A stretch of DNA of 64,000 bases, taken from positions 10,892,932 to 10,956,931 of the forward strand of contig CAIIXF020000012.1 of NCBI GenBank assembly GCA_903813345.2, given 5' to 3'. This DNA comes from Owenia fusiformis (lineage: Eukaryota > Annelida > Polychaeta > Sabellida > Oweniidae). Positions 55,839 to 64,000 of the stretch are shown here, one piece after another; position 1 is the stretch's first letter, and every line of letters starts with the position of its first letter. The notes beneath the pieces are model-generated. The model searched no databases. It was not told the origin of the DNA and worked only from the letters and a program-made list of their open reading frames with translations. A program made the translations under genes and the position numbers.

Positions 55839-58800
55839 TTATGCAGTACCAACTTGCGTTTGACTTCCAGCTCTGTGATGCGTTTTAATGAATACACTCC
55901 GACCTGAAATTAATAAAAAAAACATTTTATACGGGTGCTGATTTTAAGGTTTGGGTCCACTCTTTAAAGCCGATGGCCCATATTCCAGAAGTCAATTTTC
56001 TGAAAAACGGGGCGTATCTTAGAATTAGGCTCAAATAAGGTTAATTTTTGTGTCCCAGGGATACGTTTTTGGAACCGTCGTAACTTACGATATTGCGAGT
56101 CATTGTTCGACAAAAGTAGACAATGGTTTTCTTGGAATCGTAATAAGTTACGATCGTACAAAAAACATACCCCAGGCTCACGTTTAAAAAACCATGAATA
56201 AGAACGTGCTTTCTATGGACGTTTATAAAACCTTGAGGGAATTTACATCAAAGTGACATATTGGAAAAATAAATAGTTCACAATAAAAGTGTATAACAAA
56301 ATTTACTATTGCATCGATTACATATTTTCCTGTTTTCATCAACATAACAAGCTAATATTGAAGGGACTAAGCGAAAGTATAATATGTGTATCGACGGTCG
56401 AGATTTAGAATCGACACATACAATTTAATGATAAGGCGATGGATATAGGCACAATGACTAAAGAGAATACCTGAACAGTGTTAAAAACAATGTAAGAATA
56501 AGAATTAAAAGAAACGGGAAGCACCTAGGAAATAAATTCCAATAACCAAAACAATGATTCATCATACGAGGAAAATAAAGATTCAAAGTACAAGGGAACT
56601 GATTAAGTTAATTAAAGGTGATCAAACGTCATATAAATGTATACCTTTAAGAAATCGCACTCCGACAACCCAAACAATAATTCAACGTACAAGGGAATTG
56701 TGAAAATTTTAGTCATACGATTATACCTTCATCTTTTGTTTTTCCAATCATGAAGAATCCCGATGTCTTCATTAGTGTATGCGCTTCCTCAATTTCCATC
56801 TCATTATCAATGTCATACACAATAGTGCATAGTGGCGGCTCATCATCTATTACATCTTGGTCATTTACAATTTCTTTAACAATGTCAGCTTTGATTTGAG
56901 TGCTGGTTTTCCTGGATTTTTCCTTGTTCGTTTCTGTTTTTTCTTTGGTAGGTTTGCATATCGTTTTTGCTTTTGGTTTTTTGTGCAAATGGATTTTAAA
57001 TGTTCGTTGGATTTTCAAAGCAGCTTGTTGAACTTCAGGGTCGTTAAGGTCAATGTCGATACCATCGCCATCCGTTTGCCCCGGAATATCGTCGTGTGAA
57101 TTGACCCAATTTGACACTTTGGTATTTGCATCGTGTTTAGCATCTGGTGTTATTGGAGGGGAAAATTCCCCGACGATGAAGAACCCGGATGAAAGATTTG
57201 TAAGTCCGGTTGTAACTGACGGGATGACACTTTCATCTTCGTTGTCACTTTGATAAATGATTGAGTTATCAGGCAGCGTGACGTCATCATCTTCAGCGTC
57301 TGTACTCATCTCGAATAAGATCTTCATCTTATCTGGGCTCGGTTCATTCGATTTATCGCCACTCTCCATCGGTGCTCCTGGAAAATGAAGTAGAAGAACA
57401 TAAACGTTTATTCAGTGACTGTGATATTTCAAGTGATCTGATTGGTCCACGCGTGACTCACATACATCCTGTATTTTCATATTAAGTAATACAACATATG
57501 ACATATTAGTAATACAACGTATGAAACTCTGACGTCATCGAAGCACACGCTTTGACGTCTGAAAAATAAATTTCTTGTGCCTTAAGCCGACTCATCTGGC
57601 GTGTTGTAGATTGTTTCGCCAAGTGACAACAGGTGCATTCGATGCATACATGTATATAAGTGACAGTGAGTGGGTGTAATTCCAGCCATGGGGTTACTCC
57701 GACTGGCGAGTAGAGAATCTTCTAAATGAGAAGTTACACGCGAAGTGGTGGGCATATCATGAAGATGTTTGTTCAATAAACTAAAACCATATTGATAAAA
57801 CAATACACGTGACATAATGTCACATATACGACTATTTGTAACAATCTCCTACAAACGCCGAACGTCAACGCAGACAACAAAAAATCCGGGTGGCCATGAC
57901 CATATCACAATGAACTTAGCGTTGACATAAAACCAATAAAAAATAGAAATGTTTACATCAGTCAGTCAATGTATGATAATCCATATTGTGGGCAACGATA
58001 GATAAATATTGTCCTATTATAAAAGGTTATACCTAAATAGACAATTACTGACTGTATTGAAGCACTTATGACAGATTAGATTTTTATGCAGTATTTAAAG
58101 TACTTTTATTTGCTTATTATCATTAATATTCCTCGTTATTCTCTTCAAAATAGCTGCTTACCACGCAATAGTTACGTCGTTTGATGTTCAGACTTCAAAT
58201 TCAATAAAGGTTTTGATGGATTTATGGAGGACCGAAGCAAATCAATTTGATATAAAATCAAAAAATGCCACGATATTTTGCTATTAGATTTACTGATTAT
58301 AAAAATGATCAATTATTTACTTATCTATTATCATCAATAAAGAACGGACTTAATTAATAGAATTTACTAACGCATCGTGATTATATGTCTAGGAATAAAG
58401 ATGCAAAATCATTACGCTTTCATATGTTTAATCACTGAATACCAGGCCCCCAGGACTTGCACGCATTGAAGAAAATACCTAATAGCTAGCTACAAGTAAA
58501 TATGTCAAAATCAATGCCTCTACAAAGTTGTATTGTCTTATGTATCGATAGTCAATTGCATTAGGTATTGTCTAATTTAATGTACACTTAGTACTAACGT
58601 CGACGTCTACTTCTATCAACAACTATGTATGTAAGATACAGACCTTTTGTCACCATTTTCAGGACCCGACCGTTCAGGTCTATTTCTCGTTTCCGTAGAA
58701 TTTTTTGAAAATAGTCTGCAGCAAACTTGGTGACATCGACAGGCTGTTGTCGCAAAACTTCGACTGAGAGATCTTTCAGAAGTTTCTGTAGGCCCGGAGG

Positions 58801-58845
58801 GACGTTTGGTCTAAAGCTTATCGGTCCGATTGGACTATCAGACAT
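55839..58845 (-). CDS. RIIa-domain, IQ-motif protein (SPA17/CABYR-like)
   Basis: Three exons join in phase 1: 58644-58845 (ATG at 58843-58845), 56727-57377 and 55839-55903 (TAA). The model is 305 aa. Residues about 14-50, VPPGLQKLLKDLSVEVLRQQ followed by PVDVTKFAADYFQKILRKRE, form a typical RIIa dimerisation/docking domain, which dimerises and binds A-kinase anchoring proteins in cilia and sperm tails. The middle is acidic and low-complexity. An IQ motif, AALKIQRTFKIHLHKK (about residues 186-201), should bind calmodulin and is followed by a Lys-rich stretch. SPA17 has the same order (RIIa, then IQ) but is about half this length. A motif SGFF(I/M)xG appears twice. An acceptor TTCCTTTGCAG lies just upstream of the ATG, so a non-coding first exon is likely. 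If the second donor is not used, the protein would end at 56713 with GIIV. Confidence 0.75.
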
Positions 58846-58869
58846 TGTTTACATCAGCATGTCTGCAAA

Positions 58870-61240
58870 GGAAATCAATATTGTTTAAAGTGCGAGAGAA
58901 ACTTTACAGAGTGAGCATGTGGGGACAGTCAGGGAACCAAATAAACCAAAAATAAGATTTATTCTGAATTTTACAAAAATCGATGCAACTTCCTTTAAAA
59001 TTGAGCTAGAAGCTTGAAATGAAAAACAGTTTAAAGCTCTTTTCTTCTTCTATCTCATGATTCTATTTTTATTGGTTATGGGTGGGTAGGGGGGGGGGGG
59101 GAGCGTGATCGTACCCATCGCACCCCCTGGCTACGCCTATGTGTACTATGGCGTAGACGAAAGCAAGCAGGGTCTAGTTATAAACTACCGAAGACGAAGC
59201 TCTCTTTTAAGAAGTGAAGTCGAACGAATGCAAACTGGCAAAGGGTACAAGTTGGGATGAATTGTTTTTACCTGCCAATGATTATCAACTTAGAATTTCA
59301 GACACACTTTAAATGATATCAAGTTGAATAAAAATCGTTATATCATAACTGTATGGGTTTGTAAATTATTTATTGATTTGTGTTTTTGCAAACGAATGAA
59401 AGTTCACTCATTAACCTATGTTCAGATGTTTGTGAACGCTAGCTGTTTACGATAACGCGTCAATTACGCTCAATCTAAATTGAAAAGTCTACTTCGAATT
59501 AAACTGAATTATGATCTAAAATCAATCTTAATTTAAATTTCAAATTTAAAGATATTTGCATATACTTAATTGCTAAGCACCCACGAACAAAATGCGTGGG
59601 GGTATCGTACAATATGTTCAGGAAAGTTCAACTTGGCATGATGTACTTTTGTATGAGAATTTACAAATAAAATGCTAAATGGATAAACCCTACGTATGTT
59701 AAAATATGTTAAACCTAGTATAAATTTTTGATTGCGAAATTTAGAAGGTAGGAGATCTATCAAAAAAAGTGACGACACTACGTGGCTGCATGATTATAAC
59801 GAAACGTTTGACTGTTGCGCCTTTTAAAAGATTTCATACCTTAGAAGCTCAATAGTTAAAATGCTTACAATACCCAATATATTTAGAAAAATGTGAAAAC
59901 AAAAACAATTTCTAAAAATAAACTTTTAGCTATTCTACTTATACTGTGGGGATAGTAAAAAAACAAAAAGAGAATAACTGACTTTTTAGGCGCACCTAAC
60001 TTTTTTATTAAGACAATACTAAACCTGAAATATAAGTAGTTTTCAATAGAAAAACTCCCTTCTGGACACATTTGTGTTTTCTGAAAATATGTCTCAATTA
60101 TTGGAGAGAGGGCGTCAACCTTGAATGGCCTTAAGGTTATGAAATATGAGAGGTTTGTTTTATCAATTTATGTATTTTCTACTTTGATGTTGTGTTACTG
60201 CAAGGTGAACTTTATATCAGTTTCAATAATTTCATACAGTGTCAATATATATCCATTAATAATGTATGGTCGAAAAGTAATATACGTTACATGCGCATTT
60301 CATCGTTTTTCCCTCTGCATTTTGATTCATTCCTTGTTTTTGTTTCTATTCAATGGTATACTCAATATTAATTGATATCAATCTATAGACGTTATTTTTG
60401 TTCATTGTACCCTTTTCCAGTCTTTATAGTTCGACTTTTGATGAGATTATACCAAGTGGTGCTTTATCAATAAGTATATAGACATAGATAGATAGGTATC
60501 ACATGTGCCTCAAGCCATTAGCTAATCAGGTAATCAAGATGACTTTAAAATAATACGTGATCAAATGAAATATTATCTTAGACAAATATTTGGGGCAATA
60601 ACTCGTGCATCAAAACGTCACTGAATATGGCAAGATACAAATTCTCAACACTATTTACCCCCCCCCCCCCTTAAGTAACTATGGACCTCCGATATGGGAC
60701 TTTATGTAGTCTCAAACGATTCATATTTTCATTGATATACACGTTAGTATAATTGCTTAACAATTTTATCGTAATTGATCATAGTTGAACTCATATTTAA
60801 ATAGCAACCTTTGAAAAATTGTTCATAAATATTTCAGAATTCTTTTTCTTCACTTTGTTTTATATGTCTTTGTCATGACATACCATGACATCTAATTTCT
60901 TCAAAGCTTTGAAACAGAAAGATCGAGTACCAGAATGTTATCCCTTGCCCATTTTTATTTTCTGAAATCCATAATTTCGTATACTTTCCTTCAAGAATAC
61001 TAAAGAGGTTTACATTTATGTTCATTTTATAAACAAAGGCTTTGGTTAAATAAGTAACCTAGGCATTTTATGTCTCTGTCTATATGCAGATCTTATGGGA
61101 GATGATAAAATGGAAATAGAGTAAGGTGGTAAAAATATATTGGTTTTCGGTAGATGTATGTAATCATCCAAAGTACATTTTGTACGCTTTTTATCTTCGA
61201 TCTTCGATAAAAACGTTCCACATGGTAGATAGAGAAAAAG
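58870..61240. other. Gene-free sequence upstream of the RIIa gene
   Basis: No coding region is supported. There is a poly-G run at about 59089-59101, a poly-C run at about 60659-60671, and a copy of the 'GAAGCTCTCTTTTAAGAAGT' repeat at about 59195 that is inverted relative to 50835. Confidence 0.5.
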
Positions 61241-61249
61241 CATAGTACG

Positions 61250-61820
61250 TACATGTTAACTTTAAAGCTCATCATACACAATAGTTTAATATTCTGTCTT
61301 TAGTTACCTACCTTCCCAGTAATTTCCAATTCCATATCTTGATTTATCGTAACTTAATGTGATATCCTTAGCTAATATTATCAATACAAAAAAAACCCAG
61401 AGTGTACATTCACCTTGAAGCTCATCATATACAATAGTACTATAGGGTTTTATTCAATCTTTAGCTTCTTACTATGTCTATAAATTCCATGTCTTGTTGT
61501 TACTTAATGTGATATCCTTATATTATATTATCAATACAAAAAGGTACATATTCACCTAAAAGCTCATCATAAACAATAGTACTATAGAGCTTTACTCAAT
61601 CTTTAGCTTAACGTGTCTATAAATTCCATATCTTGAGTTATTGTTACTTAATGCGATATCCTTAGATCATATTATCAATACAAAAAAAAACATATTCACC
61701 TTAAAGCTCATCGTACACACAATACATAGTTTTATTCAATCTTTAGTTACTTACCGTGTCTATAAATTCCAATTATATATCTGGATTTATCATTACTTAA
61801 CGTAATATCCTCAGATTATA
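61250..61820. repeat. Four tandem copies of an approximately 140-bp unit
   Basis: 'AAAGCTCATCATACACAATAG', 'AATCTTTAGTTAC', 'TATAAATTCCA' and 'AATGTGATATCCTTAG' (or variants) followed by 'ATTATCAATACAAAAA' repeat at about 61262, 61418, 61559 and 61703. The first unit is the most diverged. Confidence 0.8.
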
Positions 61821-62221
61821 ACCTAGAGAGATATTAAAATGCTCTCGACTAAGATCAGGTGTGTTAGTTAAGGACTATAGTGCTCTTGTATTTACAGTTC
61901 CACCGCTGTTAGATTGATCAATTCATACATACATGACAAATTATTGATTCATCCACAAAACCCTCAATGACCCCATGATTCTTGATGATATGTGTGATAC
62001 ATTCACACACGTGATTGGCTAATGTGATAGGGAGTGCTCATGGGGGATGGGAATAATCCTTAAAAACAACCGACACCATTGTTTTGGTAGCTCATGGCAA
62101 CCAGAATTTACAGTCTGAAATCGATAGAGATGTTATGATATTTATGTCCAAAAATCTATATTATATGATAATTTCATTCTTGCCATGTTCTTATTTATTG
62201 TCCGAGGTCTAGGAATACATG

Positions 62222-62812
62222 CAGACCTACGCTATGAAATTGAAGTTATGAAAGTTGTGAAGAATGTCGTGTTAACATGCTCGCTATTTGTATGTTATCA
62301 ATTATTGAACGAAAATAGATTGACGAGAACCTACAAGACACGCTAGAACAGACGCACTTTAAAACATAAAAACATGACGCAAAAATGTAGTTTTCTAACC
62401 AAAAACCGTTTTCCTTTAGAATTAATGAATTCCAAGGCATCAGATTAGCAGCTTATTGCAGTGTCCCTCTTAAAGGACACGTAGCAGTAACTCGCATGCA
62501 AAAATATATTTCATTGATAATGCATGGACGCAATCAAAAACTTGGGCATCTTTTCTCTAACTAGGCTATCGAAGCCTGAAAAAATCATTCAGGTCATAGT
62601 GGAAATTGTTTTTAAAGTTAAAGAGAGTGTACAAAAACGGTTTTTGGTTAGAAAACTAAATTTTCGCGTCATGTTTTCTATGTTTTGAAGTGCATCTGTT
62701 CTAGCGTCAATCTATTTTCGTTCAATATTATTGATAACATACAAATAGCGAACATGTTAACACGACATACTTCACAGCTATCATAACTTTAATTTCATAG
62801 CGTAGGTCTTTT
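62222..62812. mobile_element. Foldback element, arms of about 190 bp
   Basis: The left arm begins GACCTACGCTATGAAATTGA (62224) and the right arm ends TTCATAGCGTAGGTC (62812). Inner matches include GTGTTAACATGCTCGCTATT / its inverse, GAACGAAAATAGATTGACG / CGTCAATCTATTTTCGTTC, and GTTTTCTAACCAAAAACCGT / ACGGTTTTTGGTTAGAAAAC. The loop of about 200 bp is unique. No coding content. Confidence 0.85.
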
Positions 62813-63837
62813 TGGAGGTCTTTCAAAAATTATGGAACTTTTTGTACTCCTTAATCACACCCCCCCCCCTGCCCCCCTTTTACAGTCTGACCGATATTTT
62901 ACGTGTAAAACACGATCACCATGGCATTAATCACAAATTGATGGTGCTAGCAGTACATATCGAGAGAAATCTATAATCTCACTTCTACAAGTACACCCGG
63001 GTTTTAACTCATATTCTTGCCAAGCTTATTTCTGGCTTCACCCTTCTTGAATGCACTGGACGAAATGCAGCTTTTCTGACTTGGTACGACCAGAGTTTAA
63101 ACTTTAAATTTCTTTTCATGTTTTTCAAACATTCCTTCTTATCAATTGTGTTTTACATTTTGAAATGATGGCGCTTTGTTCTTTTATTCGTTGGTTTGGC
63201 TTTGATTAACACCATCCAAATGGTTTACATAGTTGCTCATATCACATGGAATAGCTAATCACACATTCTCTTATACTATCACCAAGAGGCTCTTGGTCAA
63301 GATGGATTACTTGAATTAATTTCAAATTCTTACATGATCTGTAGCATAACATTCGATGTTCATTCGACTCCAAACGTTATTATTTCAAAAAAAGAATTAC
63401 GATTAATATGATTTTCCCAGAATATATTTTATAATGTAGGTGATATGTGCATTTTCAAAGTAGTCAGAAACGCAAATAGATAGTAGATACATGTAGTGTT
63501 TTTATTACCGTTAGCGAAAAACGTTTATATGATATAAATAAATAAATACAAAAATGATATATTTTAAGAACATCAATATTTGATTAGATGAGACCCATTA
63601 GGGGATTTCCAATTTATATGAAGCACATTGGTGATTGGATACCTCATAAACAGAACATCCATCAAAATAATATCCATACAATTTAGATAATAGAAACTGG
63701 TGGCATGTATTGTATTAGCGATACCTTTGATATTTGATGTTATTTATGGAATCCCAATCAACGTATTATTATGACTTATTAAATATAATATTCTGGCGAT
63801 ATATAAAGGGGAATAATTCCGACTCCATTAATCTTTA

Positions 63838-64000
63838 TTAGGGAGGTTTAGCGACACGTTTCAAGAGAACTTCGGTAGTACGTTTACTGACCCGACTGTG
63901 TATGAAGGCTGAACGGACCTAGTTGTAATAAGGCCCCTGGAAAAACCTACTGAGAGGCAGACAGTAAACCTGTACTATGGGTCATTAAATCACACGCTCA
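63838..64000. mobile_element. GGGAGGTTAAG-family MITE, cut by the window end
   Basis: TTAGGGAGGTTTAGCGACAC opens the copy, with the family's internal 'TAGTACGTTTACTGACCC' and 'CCTGGAAAAACCTACTGAG' matching the copy at 45776 in layout. The right end lies outside the window. Confidence 0.5.

Noticed and set aside
62222-62440. Minus-strand open frame of 64 codons
   Set aside because: It falls in the arm of a foldback element and has no coding character.

Overview
This is AT-rich animal nuclear DNA (roughly 62-64% A+T by eye) with GT-AG introns, one gene per 5-12 kb and many transposon remnants. The gene set suggests a marine invertebrate deuterostome (hemichordate or echinoderm, less likely amphioxus). 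Clues are a Renilla-type luciferase/dehalogenase homologue, a lengsin-type glutamine synthetase relative, a glycine-transporter-like SLC6 gene, a sperm RIIa/IQ protein, and a LINE with a 2A-like peptide. The species call is inference; the exon structures are read directly from the sequence.

Layout. 1-1.6 kb: a 91-93 bp tandem array inside a CENPJ intron. 1.8-12.8 kb: the last three CENPJ (CPAP/SAS-4) exons on +, encoding the end of the TCP10_C/G-box domain; their 10-kb last intron holds a lengsin-like gene on - (5.1-6.4 kb) and two array-bearing repeat elements. 14.5-16.7 kb: a two-exon gene on - for a 72-residue single-pass membrane microprotein. 18.4-22.6 kb: a composite, partly duplicated Harbinger-like element with TTA target duplications, carrying decayed MADF-domain genes. 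25.1-26.2 kb: the last exon of a putative glycosyltransferase on -. 27.5-29.4 kb: a giant foldback. 30.9-31.5 kb: a frameshifted glycosyltransferase-like pseudogene. 31.6-37.7 kb: a LINE on - split by a 1.45-kb DNA element, the whole perhaps inside an older element. 38.6-50.8 kb: a complete 16-exon SLC6 transporter gene on - (655 aa assembled); its tenth intron hosts an intronless luciferase-like gene on + and a 1-kb TA-flanked transposon. 55.8-58.8 kb: a three-coding-exon RIIa/IQ sperm-type gene on -. 59-64 kb: no convincing gene, only repeats.

The genes look like unrelated neighbours, not a pathway. Two of them (lengsin-like and luciferase-like) sit antisense within introns of larger genes. 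The most notable points are the luciferase homologue with its full catalytic set, the lengsin-like protein that has lost both histidines of the glutamine synthetase H-x-H motif, the 2A motif in the LINE, the datable composite Harbinger locus, a partial tandem duplication of an SLC6 exon, and the membrane microprotein. I found no wholly new multi-gene system.
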